Assembly (NCBI RefSeq): GCF_000517125.1
Contig: NZ_KI912155.1
Span: forward strand, 2,398,696-2,462,695
DNA: 64,000 bases
Direction of reading: 5' to 3'
Origin: Arthrobacter sp. MA-N2
GTDB lineage: Bacteria; Actinomycetota; Actinomycetes; Actinomycetales; Micrococcaceae
Shown here: in pieces, positions 36,596 to 46,190 of the stretch
Numbering within the stretch: position 1 is the stretch's first letter
How the letters are laid out: the number at the start of each line of letters is the position of its first letter
The notes under the pieces: model-generated
The model's input: only the letters and a program-made list of their open reading frames with translations
Database searches by the model: none
What the model was told of the DNA's origin: nothing
Program-made: the position numbers and the translations under genes

Positions 36596-38863
36596 ATGTT
36601 CAATCGGATACGAATTCGGCCTTGGCCCCGTGGACGAGGCGGGCTCCCGCGCGGTGCGGGGTCCAATCCGGCCAGGAACCCGCTCTTGGACACGGGAACA
36701 ACTCTCGGCCGGATCCTGGTCTTCCTCGGCGTGAGCGCCGTCTGCGGGGTGCTTGTGGCTGGCCTGATGGTGCCCGCCGCAGCGGTGGCCGGGATCACGG
36801 CGAACGGCTCGGTCCAGTTCTTCAACGGGCTGCCCAGTGAGCTGACCGTGGCCCCTGCCGGGCAGGTGACGAGGGTTCTCGCGGCAGACGGATCCCAGAT
36901 CGCGACGCTGTTCAACGAGAACCGGACCCAGGTTCCCCTCGAGCAGATGTCCCCCAACATCAAGGACGCCATCGTCGCGATCGAGGATTACCGCTTCTAC
37001 GAGCACGGGGGCATCGACCCGACAGGCATCCTGCGCGCCCTTGTGACGAACAGCGGCGGGGCCCGGCAGGGTGCCTCCACGTTGACCCAGCAGTACGTGA
37101 CCAACGTGCTCAATGAGAACCTCATCGCCCAGGGCAAGGACGCCCAGGTCGTGCTCAACGGCCAGAAGAGCATCAGCGACAAACTCCGGGAGATGAAGCT
37201 CGCCATCGCCCTCGAGAAGCAATTCACGAAGGACCAGATCCTCGCCGGCTATCTCAACATCGTCGGCTTCAACGGCAACGCTTACGGCATCCAGGCCGCC
37301 AGCCAGTACTTCTTTTCCGTCGATGCCAAGGACCTCACAGTGCCTCAGGCGGCCTTGCTCGCCGGCCTGGTCAACGGCCCCTCCCTGTTTGACCCGACCC
37401 AGCACCCCGAGGCGTCCAAGACGCGGCGGGACCTGGTGCTGGATGCGATGCTTCAGCACGGCTACATCAACCGGCAGCAACACGACGACGCCGTCAACTC
37501 CCCGATCCAGCTGAAGGTCAATCCGCCCAAGCAGGGCTGCGCCTACGCCGTCCAGGCCCAGTACTTCTGCGACTACGTCCTCCACCAGATCCAGAACGAC
37601 CCGGCCTATGGCGCGACACAGGAGGACCGGATCCAGAAGATCATGCGCGGCGGCCTGACCATCAAGACCACCTTGGACCCGCGCCTCCAAGGTCCCGCCC
37701 AGGCCCAGGTCGACGCCACGACAGGGGCGAACCCGGATAAATGGGGAGCCTCCCTCGTGACGGTCCAGCCCGGCACGGGCAACGTCCTCGCCATGGCGCA
37801 GAACTCCCGCACGCTCGCCGGCCAAGGCACCGACTTCGTCTCGACCTACAACTTCAACGTCGACCGCGCGGACGCCAACGGCAACGACTTGGGCGGCGTG
37901 GGCGGCATGCAGCCCGGTTCGACCATGAAGCCCGTGACCCTCGCGGCCTGGCTCGGCGAAGGCAAAACGACGAACCAGATTGTCGACGCGTCGAGGCGGC
38001 GCTACGGCGTCAACTACCCGTGGAAGACGACATGCGGCCCCGTCCAGGGATGGTTCGACAGCACGCTTCCACCCTCTACAGACCTCCAGAACGACGAACC
38101 CGGCTGGTACCGGCCCATGTCCGTCCGCGAGGGCATCTACAATTCAATCAACACCGCGACGTTCGCGTCCCTCGCCGGCCTGAACGACTTCTGTGACGTC
38201 CAGAGGGCCGCCGACGCCATCGGCCTGCACCTGGGCGACGGGAACGACAAGAAGATCGACCTCTCGACCCTGGGCAACATCCTGGGCAGCCAGAACGTCG
38301 CCCCCCTGACGATGGCCAACGCCTTCGCAACCTTCGCCGCGGACGGCACGTACTGCGCACCCATCTCGATCGCCGAGGTCGACGACGCCGCGGGCAAAAG
38401 AATCGGCGGCCAGACGTCCACGTGCCAGCCGAACGCCCTGAAACCGGATGTCGCGAAGGCCACCACCAATGTCCTCCAAGACGTCCTCACCAAGGGCTCC
38501 GGCCTGCTCATCCCGCAGAAGCTCGGCGTCCCGGACGCCGCCAAAACCGGCACCAACCAGTACAACAACCAGACTTGGGTCCTCGGCTACACGAAAGGCC
38601 TGGCAACGGCGTCCTTCTTCGGAGACCCATTCAACGGCGGTCCTTCCCGGCTCGGACGCGACATCACGGTCAACGGCAAATACTACCCACTGGTAGACGG
38701 GGCCTACATCGCCGGACCACAATGGGGGCAGTACATGCAGCAGGTCGTCGGTCTCTACGACCACGGCGACTTCGACGCCCCGCCCCAGAACCTCATCGGC
38801 GGTTCCGCGGCCCAGCCCTCGACAGCCCTGTCGAAGCCCGGCAACGGAAACAGGAAGGGCTAA
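36596..38863 (+). CDS. class A penicillin-binding protein (transglycosylase/transpeptidase)
   Basis: This 755-residue bifunctional enzyme polymerises and cross-links peptidoglycan outside the membrane. A basic cytosolic start and a helix (about 40-66) anchor it. The GT51 domain carries the catalytic Glu130 in AIEDYRFYEHGG, then GASTLTQQYVTN. The transpeptidase has Ser442 in GSTMKP, SIN after GIYN, and KTGT at about 650. The tail is Gly/Asn-rich. Close spacing to the exporter and lgt suggests an envelope-defence module. Confidence 0.92.
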   Translation: MFNRIRIRPWPRGRGGLPRGAGSNPARNPLLDTGTTLGRILVFLGVSAVCGVLVAGLMVPAAAVAGITANGSVQFFNGLPSELTVAPAGQVTRVLAADGSQIATLFNENRTQVPLEQMSPNIKDAIVAIEDYRFYEHGGIDPTGILRALVTNSGGARQGASTLTQQYVTNVLNENLIAQGKDAQVVLNGQKSISDKLREMKLAIALEKQFTKDQILAGYLNIVGFNGNAYGIQAASQYFFSVDAKDLTVPQAALLAGLVNGPSLFDPTQHPEASKTRRDLVLDAMLQHGYINRQQHDDAVNSPIQLKVNPPKQGCAYAVQAQYFCDYVLHQIQNDPAYGATQEDRIQKIMRGGLTIKTTLDPRLQGPAQAQVDATTGANPDKWGASLVTVQPGTGNVLAMAQNSRTLAGQGTDFVSTYNFNVDRADANGNDLGGVGGMQPGSTMKPVTLAAWLGEGKTTNQIVDASRRRYGVNYPWKTTCGPVQGWFDSTLPPSTDLQNDEPGWYRPMSVREGIYNSINTATFASLAGLNDFCDVQRAADAIGLHLGDGNDKKIDLSTLGNILGSQNVAPLTMANAFATFAADGTYCAPISIAEVDDAAGKRIGGQTSTCQPNALKPDVAKATTNVLQDVLTKGSGLLIPQKLGVPDAAKTGTNQYNNQTWVLGYTKGLATASFFGDPFNGGPSRLGRDITVNGKYYPLVDGAYIAGPQWGQYMQQVVGLYDHGDFDAPPQNLIGGSAAQPSTALSKPGNGNRKG

Positions 38864-38993
38864 TGCCAGTGTTGGTGGCGCCGGTCCCGGCGGGACCGTT
38901 CATGGTGGGCTCATAAAGGTGCCCGGGCGCGTGGGGGACGCGCCCGGGCTGGATGTCCGGGCCGGAGGGGGGACAGGCCCGGACGGCTTGGGG

Positions 38994-40406
38994 TTAATTT
39001 GCTGCGACGGCCTTCTGCTGCGCCTGCTGCCACATGGTCCAGGCTGCGTAGCTGCCGTCGAGTTCGACGACGTCGAATCCGGCGCGGCGCAAGGCGCTGG
39101 CGGCAACGGAGTTCCGGACACCGGACTGGCAGTAGCTCACAATGGTGCCTCCGGTGGGCAGTTCGTCAAGGCGCCACATGACGCGGCCGCCGCTGAGCTG
39201 GTGGGAGCCGGGGATACGGCCGGCGGTGTGCTCGGTCTTGTTGCGGACATCGAGCACCATGGCGGCGTCGAAGTCGGCGAGGTCGGCCGGCTGGATCAGC
39301 TTTGGCATGAACGTTGGCAACCCGTCAATGCTGGTGATGTAGCCGGCAACGTTGTCGATGCCGACCCGGACCAGATGGTCCCACATGTCCTGGGCCCGGT
39401 CCTGGTCCTGTGCCAGCAGCACCAGCGGATTCTTGTCCGTCTCGGGGTTCACCACCCAGGCGCCGTAGCTGGCCACGGACTTGCCGGCGGGGACGTTCAG
39501 GGAGCCGGTAACGGTTCCCTCATGGACTTCGCTGTTGGGACGGGTGTCGATGAACGTGACCTTGTCCGCTGCCAGGTCCGTCGCGACGTCGGCGATGTCC
39601 AGCTCCGTGAGGGGCATACGCTCACCCATGACGGCCGGACCTTCACGGTTTTCGCGCTTCATCCGCCCGAAGTAAGCGTGGGCGTCGGGCTGGCCGTCGA
39701 GGAGTTCGTCGATGAAGCCCTGCTCGTCATTCGAGGCGAGGTAGGGGCCCCACCAGGCGTAGAGCCGCTCGTAGCCCACCGTGGAAGACGGAATCGCACC
39801 GAGGGCCTTGCCGCAGGCGCTGCCGGCGCCGTGGGCCGGATGGACCTGGACGTAGTCCGGCAGGGTCAGGAACTTGTCCCGCAGGCTGGCGAAGAGCTGC
39901 TTGGCGCCGAGGAAGCGTGTGTTCACGCCGCCGGCCGCCTCATCAAGCAAGTCCGGACGGCCCAGGTCCCCGGAGAAGACGAAGTCGCCGGAGAGCAGGT
40001 AGCCGGGCTGGTCGCTGAACGCGCCGTCGGTCACCAGGAAGGACAGGTGTTCGGGGGTGTGGCCCGGTGTGTGCACAGCCTGGATGCTGATGTTGCCCAA
40101 GGTGATCGTGTCGCCGTCGTAGAGGCGTTCGCCGTCGAATTCGTACTGCCAGTCCGGGCCGCCTTCACCGGAGACATAGATCTTCGCGCCGGTGGCGGCG
40201 GCAAGTTCACGGGTGCCGGAGAGGTAGTCGGCGTGGATGTGGGTTTCGGTGACGGCAATGATTTCCATGCCGTTCTTTGCGGCGAGATCCTGGTACACCG
40301 CGATGTCGCGGCGGCCATCGACAACAATCGCTTCACCCTTGGCCTGGCAGCCAATCAGGTAGCTGGCCTGGGCGAGATCTTCATCGTAAATGCGCTCGAT
40401 AAGCAT
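38994..40406 (-). CDS. cstB: CstB-type persulfide dioxygenase-rhodanese fusion
   Basis: This 470-residue enzyme oxidises glutathione- or CoA-like persulfides and moves sulfane sulfur. The N-terminal metallo-beta-lactamase domain has the iron-binding THIHAD (His56, His58, Asp60), VHTPGHTPEH and SGDFVFSGDLGRPD. A middle rhodanese-like domain lacks the active Cys (LLAQDQDRAQD). The C-terminal rhodanese has it at about Cys426 in SYCQSGVRNS. This order matches CstB of Staphylococcus. It is the last gene of a minus-strand sulfur operon. Confidence 0.9.
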   Translation of the reverse strand: MLIERIYDEDLAQASYLIGCQAKGEAIVVDGRRDIAVYQDLAAKNGMEIIAVTETHIHADYLSGTRELAAATGAKIYVSGEGGPDWQYEFDGERLYDGDTITLGNISIQAVHTPGHTPEHLSFLVTDGAFSDQPGYLLSGDFVFSGDLGRPDLLDEAAGGVNTRFLGAKQLFASLRDKFLTLPDYVQVHPAHGAGSACGKALGAIPSSTVGYERLYAWWGPYLASNDEQGFIDELLDGQPDAHAYFGRMKRENREGPAVMGERMPLTELDIADVATDLAADKVTFIDTRPNSEVHEGTVTGSLNVPAGKSVASYGAWVVNPETDKNPLVLLAQDQDRAQDMWDHLVRVGIDNVAGYITSIDGLPTFMPKLIQPADLADFDAAMVLDVRNKTEHTAGRIPGSHQLSGGRVMWRLDELPTGGTIVSYCQSGVRNSVAASALRRAGFDVVELDGSYAAWTMWQQAQQKAVAAN

Positions 40407-40582
40407 CTGGTGCTCTCCTTCGGATAGGGGTGGAGGGGAATTCTTTCGGTGTGCTTAGACGAGGTGCCGGGCTTCATCAGCCCGGAGCGTGTCCATGTCC
40501 AGATTCCTTACGGCCTGGACGATCTCTTCCAGGCCGCTGGCATTGGGTGTTGTCTTTAGTGGTTGGTGGCGGGATTGCAGGC

Positions 40583-40879
40583 TCAGGTGGTGGGGAGGCC
40601 GGCGCGGGTCCATGCGATCATGCCGCCGGCCATGGTGTCCGCCGAAAAGCCGGCGCCGTTGAGGGCGTCAGCCACGGCGGCGCTGCGGTTGCCGCCGCGG
40701 CAAACTACGATGACGGGGACTCCCGGGTCCAGTTCGGACAGGCGTTCCTGCAGCTGGCCCATGGGGATGTGCAGGGCGCCGGGGACCATGCCGTCGGCGA
40801 CTTCAAAGTCCTCGCGGACGTCGAGGATGCGGGCGGTGGAACGGCGCTGATCGGCTTCGGTGATGGTGATTTCGGCCAT
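40583..40879 (-). CDS. single-domain rhodanese
   Basis: This 98-residue sulfurtransferase consists of one rhodanese fold: ARILDVREDFEVADGMVPGALHIPMGQL, the active cysteine in VVCRGGNRS, and GGMIAWTRAG at the end. The ATG at 40879 follows AGGAG. The frame extends further upstream but without homology. It probably passes sulfane sulfur between partners of the persulfide pathway. Confidence 0.9.
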   Translation of the reverse strand: MAEITITEADQRRSTARILDVREDFEVADGMVPGALHIPMGQLQERLSELDPGVPVIVVCRGGNRSAAVADALNGAGFSADTMAGGMIAWTRAGLPTT

Positions 40880-40911
40880 TGGATTCTCCTTCGAAATATT
40901 GTGGGCTGTTG

Positions 40912-41253
40912 TCAGCGGACGGGTTCGCCGGCATGGCGCCAGGCCGCCATGCCGCCGCGCAGCGAGTAGGCCTCGTAGCCTTTCGCAGCGAGCAGCCGGG
41001 CCGCGGTAGCGGACCGTACCCCGGAGGCGCACACGGCGATCACGGGCCGGGTTTTCGGGATCCCCGCCTGGCTGACTTGTAGCCGGTCCAGGGGGACGTG
41101 CTTGGCTTGGGGCGCGCGTCCGGTGCGCCATTCCTGGGCGGACCTGACATCGATCAGTGTGGCGCCCGAGGCCAGAAGCTCATTGGCCTGGGCGACGCTT
41201 ATGGTTCTGTAGGGCTTGCTGAAGGCCTTCTTGAGGGAATCGATCAGTCCCAT
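40912..41253 (-). CDS. single-domain rhodanese with N-terminal helix
   Basis: This 113-residue protein has a short amphipathic start ([17 protein letters not shown]), then a rhodanese domain with [15 protein letters not shown], active Cys in [10 protein letters not shown] and [10 protein letters not shown]. It differs clearly from its neighbour at 40583, so the locus carries distinct rhodaneses rather than a recent duplicate. It lies 32 bp upstream of the next rhodanese in the same operon. Confidence 0.9.
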   Translation of the reverse strand: MGLIDSLKKAFSKPYRTISVAQANELLASGATLIDVRSAQEWRTGRAPQAKHVPLDRLQVSQAGIPKTRPVIAVCASGVRSATAARLLAAKGYEAYSLRGGMAAWRHAGEPVR

Positions 41254-41275
41254 GGTGTTCTCCTGTTTGGTGTGG

Positions 41276-42034
41276 TCAGGCGGTGACGGTGCCGGCGGTG
41301 ACCCATACCGCGACGGCGAAGATGAGTACCGCGAAGGAGATGCGGATGTGCTTGTCCTTCAGGCGGCGGGCCAGCTTGGCGGCGATGAGGGAACCCAGGA
41401 TGGCCGGGACCGCGAACGCCAGGGTGGTGGCCCAGTCGATGGTGTACCCGGCAGCGTGGGCGGTGAATCCGGCGGCGGAGTTGATGACGATGATCGCCAG
41501 GGACGTTCCGACGGCCTGCTTCATGCGCAGGCCCAGGAAGATGGTCAGCGCGGGGGTGATGAGGAAGCCCCCGCCCACCCCGAGCAGTCCGGTGAGGAAG
41601 CCCACCAGCAGCCCTACCCCCACGGCCTTCGGGGCGCAGGACCGGAAGGCCCGGTGCGGCCCCGTGCTGCAGGACCCTTCGGATTCGCGCGGCTTCTTGA
41701 GCATCCGGATGCCCGCTGCCACCATGATCACGGCGAAGGCCAGCATTAGGATGTTCGGGTCCAGCAGCCGGCCTACGGCCGCACCGCCCCATGCAGCCGG
41801 GATGCCGGCAGTCCCGACCAGTGCGATAACCGGCCAGTTCAGGCCCTCCCGGACCCGGGGCAGCAGCGCGGCCAGCGAGGACACCCCCACCACCAGCAGC
41901 GAGGTGGGAATGGCCTGGGCCGGGCTCATGCCCACCCCGTACACCAGGGCCGGAACGGCGATGATCGACCCGCCGCCGCCCACTACGCCCAGGACGATCC
42001 CGACGACGAGCCCCAGACCCAGGGCCGGAATCAT
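41276..42034 (-). CDS. sulfite/sulfur exporter, TauE/SafE family
   Basis: This 252-residue membrane protein has about eight helices. The [40 protein letters not shown] repeat unit and its second copy around [40 protein letters not shown] are the TauE/SafE hallmark. It likely exports sulfite or thiosulfate made by persulfide oxidation. The start overlaps the stop of the upstream rhodanese gene. Confidence 0.9.
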   Translation of the reverse strand: MIPALGLGLVVGIVLGVVGGGGSIIAVPALVYGVGMSPAQAIPTSLLVVGVSSLAALLPRVREGLNWPVIALVGTAGIPAAWGGAAVGRLLDPNILMLAFAVIMVAAGIRMLKKPRESEGSCSTGPHRAFRSCAPKAVGVGLLVGFLTGLLGVGGGFLITPALTIFLGLRMKQAVGTSLAIIVINSAAGFTAHAAGYTIDWATTLAFAVPAILGSLIAAKLARRLKDKHIRISFAVLIFAVAVWVTAGTVTA

Positions 42035-42648
42035 GCCGCGGCGTCCTCTTCAAGCGTCGGTGCGGGAAGCGTCAGGATGGCGTTTTCGCGGGTTGGCTCC
42101 GTGGCGGTCTTGTTCCACGGCATGGCAGAGAGGGCTTTGCCCATGGCGCACGTGTTGGTAGCGGCCGAGAACGTCAGGCCGGCTCCGATAGCCCCCGCCA
42201 GCATGCGTACCTTGGGGGAGACGAACCTGCCCCCGGCCAGGCCCAGTACCACCAAGGAACCTGCAGCCAGGCGAACCTGGCGCTCCAGGTCCCAGCGGTC
42301 CTTGCCCTTGACAACATCGCCGCCCGCGGCAGCGAACTCGGGCACGCCGCCCGTCAGGACGTAGGCGCCGTCGATCCCTGATTTGCCGAGGCGCTGGCGT
42401 GCCTGTTCGGCGCGCGCTCCGGACTGGCATACCAGAACCACGCGAGAGCCCAGCTTCGCGGCGAGCTCCTTGGTGTGCTCGGAAAGCAAAGGCAGCGGCA
42501 CGTTGTATGAGCCCTTGATGTGCAAGGACTCGAACTCGGCGGCGGAACGAACATCGATCACCATCAGGTCCTGGTGCTCGGCGATCCAGGTTCGCAGGGC
42601 CTCCGGGGCAAGGGCGGTACCGGCTGGAGCCGTGGAAGGGGAAGTCAT
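42031..42648 (-). CDS. YgaP-like rhodanese with C-terminal membrane hairpin
   Basis: This 205-residue protein has an N-terminal rhodanese domain ([24 protein letters not shown]; active Cys in [13 protein letters not shown]) and a C-terminal DUF2892-type pair of membrane helices ([37 protein letters not shown]). The architecture matches YgaP, a membrane rhodanese. The ATG at 42648 follows GAGAGG. It is the first gene of the minus-strand operon, next to the operator region. Confidence 0.9.
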   Translation of the reverse strand: MTSPSTAPAGTALAPEALRTWIAEHQDLMVIDVRSAAEFESLHIKGSYNVPLPLLSEHTKELAAKLGSRVVLVCQSGARAEQARQRLGKSGIDGAYVLTGGVPEFAAAGGDVVKGKDRWDLERQVRLAAGSLVVLGLAGGRFVSPKVRMLAGAIGAGLTFSAATNTCAMGKALSAMPWNKTATEPTRENAILTLPAPTLEEDAAA

Positions 42649-42674
42649 TACTGGCCTCTCGATAGGTAAAACGT

Positions 42675-43028
<354 letters not shown>

Positions 43029-43061
43029 TCAACCCGCCCTCTTTTCACCCAAGGAGAACCA

Positions 43062-43469
43062 ATGACGTACACGCTCAGCACGACCATCGATCTTCCGTGG
43101 GCCGAAGCGCTGGACCGCACCCGCGACGCCCTGTCAGCCCAGGGGTTCGGAATCCTGACCGAAATCGACGTGCGCTCCACCTTCGAAGCCAAACTTGGAG
43201 CCGAAGCCGCTGACACCGTGGGCGACTACACCATCCTTGGTGCCTGCAACCCTGCCCTGGCCAGCCGGGCCATCGCTGCAGAACCGGAAATCGGCGCGCT
43301 GCTGCCCTGCAACGTCGTCGTACGGCGGGGCAAAGGGGCGGAAATCACCACCATCGAAGCCATTGACCCGCAGACCATGGTCCAGCTCAGCTCCGCACCG
43401 GCCGTCAAAGAGGTCGCCGACGACGCTGCCAATCGCCTGCACAAAGCCCTCGCCGCACTCAAACCCTGA
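43062..43469 (+). CDS. DUF302 domain protein
   Basis: This 135-residue protein matches DUF302: TIDLPWAEALDRTRDALSAQGFGILTEIDV, LGACNPALASRAI and LLPCNVVVR. The family often neighbours sulfur or metal stress genes; its biochemistry is unknown. It lies 33 bp after cstR on the same strand and follows AAGGAG, so it is probably co-transcribed and induced with the locus. Confidence 0.85.
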   Translation: MTYTLSTTIDLPWAEALDRTRDALSAQGFGILTEIDVRSTFEAKLGAEAADTVGDYTILGACNPALASRAIAAEPEIGALLPCNVVVRRGKGAEITTIEAIDPQTMVQLSSAPAVKEVADDAANRLHKALAALKP

Positions 43470-43802
43470 GCGACCATCGAAGTAGTGGTCCCTCAGATTT
43501 TCACCAACCGGGAGCTGAACGCTGCCTAGTCGGTTGAGGCGGCCATAGTTGGGTGGATGCGACAGCCACACTTGACGAGACCTCCAGTAATAGCCAAAGG
43601 AGGTCCTGGACACCGATTCCGGGGCCTTGGAATCCTTGGTGGTGATAATGCCGGGTAGGGGCTTATGCCCCTACCCGGTCCGCGGCATCTGGGAATGAAA
43701 TGGAAGTACCCCGGCGGCTTGCGGGTACCTGGTCTGATAGCCCATCCCCGTCAGCCGTTCCTGGAAGTGCTTCTTGCCGGGACGAAAGGATAAGGATCCA
43801 TC
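43470..43802. other. 333-bp intergenic region with hairpins
   Basis: No gene was recognised. It contains GACCTCC/GGAGGTC arms near 43578-43605, a perfect 12-bp hairpin at 43651-43678, and GTACCC/GGGTAC arms near 43709-43731. The last could be an operator for the BON gene. The left part may be decayed sequence from a mobile element, but no transposase motif was seen. Confidence 0.4.
43651..43678. terminator. 12-bp perfect hairpin
   Basis: CCGGGTAGGGGC pairs exactly with GCCCCTACCCGG around a TTAT loop. It is very stable but has no T tract. It is possibly a terminator for the cstR-DUF302 transcript. Confidence 0.5.
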
Positions 43803-44477
43803 ATGACCACTTCTGCCAATGCGCCCCGCTCGGATCATGATCTGCAGCAAGCCGTTCTGAATGAGCTTGACTGGACACCGGAGGTCGATGCGTCCCACAT
43901 CGGCGTCGCGGTCACCTCGGGAGCCGTGACGCTGACGGGCGAGGTTCCTAGCTACTCGGCCCGGTTGGCGGCCAGGAAGGCTGCCCTGCGGGTGCGTGGA
44001 GTCACGGCCCTCGCCGATGAACTGACTGTCCGCTACCTCGGCGGCCCGGTAACCGACACCGACATCGCCGAAGCCGCCCTCAGTGCTCTCCGGGGAAACG
44101 CGGTCGTCCCCGAGGGAGCGGTCACCCTGGAAGTCCGTAACCACGCCATCACCCTGACGGGAAACGTGGATTGGAACTACGAACGTGAAGCAGCAGCCCA
44201 CGCCGTCGAACATCTCCGGGGCGTCCGGTCGGTGCAGAACCTCATCACCCTCAAGAGCCGTGCTTCGGCGCTCGATACCAAGACCCGGGTCAAGAACGCC
44301 ATCGCCCGGCAGGCGGCATTGGACGCTGAAGGGATCGTGGTGGCGGTCGACGGGACCGAAGTGACACTCACCGGCAGGGTCGCAAGCTGGAACGAACGCA
44401 AAGCAGCGGGCAAAGCTGCCTGGTCCTCACCCCACGTGAGCGCAGTCCACAACCAACTTGACGTGCAGCCGGAATAG
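43803..44477 (+). CDS. triple BON-domain protein, OsmY-like
   Basis: This 224-residue protein is built from three BON domains of about 65-70 residues. Each has the pattern of a short helix, then VTSGAVTLTGEVPSY, EVRNHAITLTGNVDWN and VDGTEVTLTGRVASWNE. BON domains bind lipid or membranes and are linked to osmotic and general stress. There is no signal peptide, so it is probably cytosolic. The gene precedes the phosphoribosyltransferase-hydrolase fusion, another stress-type protein. Confidence 0.9.
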   Translation: MTTSANAPRSDHDLQQAVLNELDWTPEVDASHIGVAVTSGAVTLTGEVPSYSARLAARKAALRVRGVTALADELTVRYLGGPVTDTDIAEAALSALRGNAVVPEGAVTLEVRNHAITLTGNVDWNYEREAAAHAVEHLRGVRSVQNLITLKSRASALDTKTRVKNAIARQAALDAEGIVVAVDGTEVTLTGRVASWNERKAAGKAAWSSPHVSAVHNQLDVQPE

Positions 44478-44551
44478 AAAGTCCCAACGCTTCGCAAGCG
44501 GGTGAACCTTAACCAAACGCCCGTCCCTGCGGAGGCGAGGATCCGGACAGG

Positions 44552-45913
44552 ATGGTGATTGTGATGTACGAGTTCCGGGACCGGGTGGATGCCGGCCGGA
44601 GACTGGGACAACGACTGGCCCCGTTGAAGGGGCAGGACGTGGTGGTTCTGGGGTTGCCCCGCGGTGGAATTCCGGTCGCGTTCGAGGTGGCAAAAGTGCT
44701 CGACGCGCCTTTGGACGTCATTGTGGTGCGCAAGCTTGGCGTACCGTTCCAACCGGAACTAGCCATGGGAGCCATTGGCGAAGGAAACGCCCGTGTACTT
44801 GACCCACGCACCATCTCTGCCACGGGTGTGAGCGATACTGACGTGGGCGCCGTCGAACGTCGCGAGCGTGATTTATTGGAGTCCCGGGTTGTGAGGTACC
44901 GCCAGGGGCGGCCCCGGAGGGACCTTCGCGGGTGCGCGGCAATCGTGGTGGATGATGGTTGCGCAACCGGTTCCACAGCGCGTGTTGCCTGCCGGGTTGC
45001 GCGGCAATTGGGCGCTGCCCGAGTGATCCTGGCCGTGCCGGTGGCCCCCGCCGGGCTGTTGCCCTCGCTGACGGAGCCCGACGACGTCGTCTGCCTGGTA
45101 TCGGCGCAGGACTTCCAGGCCGTCGGCTGCCACTACCGCGATTTCTCCCCCACCGAGGACGAAGAGGTAGTGCAACTGCTTGACGTCGCAGAGCAGCGGC
45201 TGCCTTCCCTCCGGAAAGCGGAGCATGCCGGCGTCGACCGGGAAGTGGAAATCCCCTCCGGTGCCCTCGGACTCCGGGGAACCCTGCACCTGCCAGCCCG
45301 GTGCGACGGCGTCGTCGTGTTCGCCCACGGCAGCGGAAGCGGGCGCCACAGCCCCCGCAACAGGTTCGTCGCCTCTGTACTCCAGGGCGCGGGACTGGGC
45401 ACACTCCTCTTGGATCTGCTGACTCCCGCTGAAGAAGTCAACCGGGCGAACGTATTCGACGTCGTCCTGCTTGCGCGTCGGCTCACGGCAGCAACCCGGT
45501 GGCTTGGCAGCAATGACGACACCTCGACTAGCCGCATCGGCTATTTCGGCGCCAGCACGGGCGCCGGTGCAGCGCTATGGGCTGCGGCCGAACCGGATGC
45601 GCGAATAGCAGCCATTGTTTCAAGAGGCGGCCGTCCGGACCTGGCTGGCCCGCGGCTGGCCGCCGTGCGCGCACCGACCCTGCTGATCGTAGGAGCCGCC
45701 GATCCCGAGGTCCTCGCCCTCAACCGACAGGCCATGGCCATGATGCAGTCCCCGACCCGCTTGGAGATCATCCCTCGAGCCACACACCTCTTCGAAGAAC
45801 CTGGAACACTCGCCCAAGCCGCGACACTCGCCGCGAACTGGTTCGTCCACTATCTGTTGCCTGCCCGGATACAGGAGTCTTCCCGGATACAGGAGTCTTC
45901 ACCAGGCGGATGA
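44552..45913 (+). CDS. phosphoribosyltransferase / alpha-beta hydrolase fusion protein
   Basis: This 453-residue protein has two domains. Residues about 1-215 are a PRT fold with GLPRGGIPVAFEVA and the PRPP loop VVDDGCATGSTARVA. Residues about 225-440 are a dienelactone-hydrolase-like domain with FAHGSGSGRHS, nucleophile in YFGASTGAGAAL, Asp in VGAADPEV and His in RATHLFE. Similar fusions occur in dormancy or hypoxia gene sets of actinobacteria. The C-terminus RIQESSRIQESS comes from an exact 18-bp tandem duplication. The Met at 44552 or the one four codons on may start it. Confidence 0.88.
   Translation: MVIVMYEFRDRVDAGRRLGQRLAPLKGQDVVVLGLPRGGIPVAFEVAKVLDAPLDVIVVRKLGVPFQPELAMGAIGEGNARVLDPRTISATGVSDTDVGAVERRERDLLESRVVRYRQGRPRRDLRGCAAIVVDDGCATGSTARVACRVARQLGAARVILAVPVAPAGLLPSLTEPDDVVCLVSAQDFQAVGCHYRDFSPTEDEEVVQLLDVAEQRLPSLRKAEHAGVDREVEIPSGALGLRGTLHLPARCDGVVVFAHGSGSGRHSPRNRFVASVLQGAGLGTLLLDLLTPAEEVNRANVFDVVLLARRLTAATRWLGSNDDTSTSRIGYFGASTGAGAALWAAAEPDARIAAIVSRGGRPDLAGPRLAAVRAPTLLIVGAADPEVLALNRQAMAMMQSPTRLEIIPRATHLFEEPGTLAQAATLAANWFVHYLLPARIQESSRIQESSPGG
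45864..45899 (+). repeat. 18-bp tandem duplication at the end of the fusion gene
   Basis: CCCGGATACAGGAGTCTT occurs twice in a row without mismatch. It adds an in-frame six-residue repeat to the C-terminus. A likely slippage product. Confidence 0.9.
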
Positions 45914-46190
45914 GCCATGCCGGGCTCCCCACACCGGGCGGATTCCACGTGACGGCCAAGGCATATCAGCCTTCTTCGTGTCGGGCTACGCCCATCTACG
46001 CCGGACGCGCCACGCCGTACCGCCCATGAGTTTTGATCGACGCGCACGTTCAAACAAACCGACGCCATGCACCCTTCATGCCGTGACGGCCGGGTGACCG
46101 GCCGCTGGCCTCCTCTACGGCTTGGGCGTAATCCGGTAGTTCAGCGGCCGGGCACTCTGGGACCTTTCCAACATCGAAAATATGGAGGTA

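Noticed and set aside
43470..43802. Possible insertion-sequence remnant
   Set aside because: Short inverted arms exist but no transposase motif or target duplication could be found.
44480..46190. DosR-type boxes near the BON and PRT-hydrolase genes
   Set aside because: Only half-site-like GGGAC or AGTCCC strings occur; no full palindrome fits.
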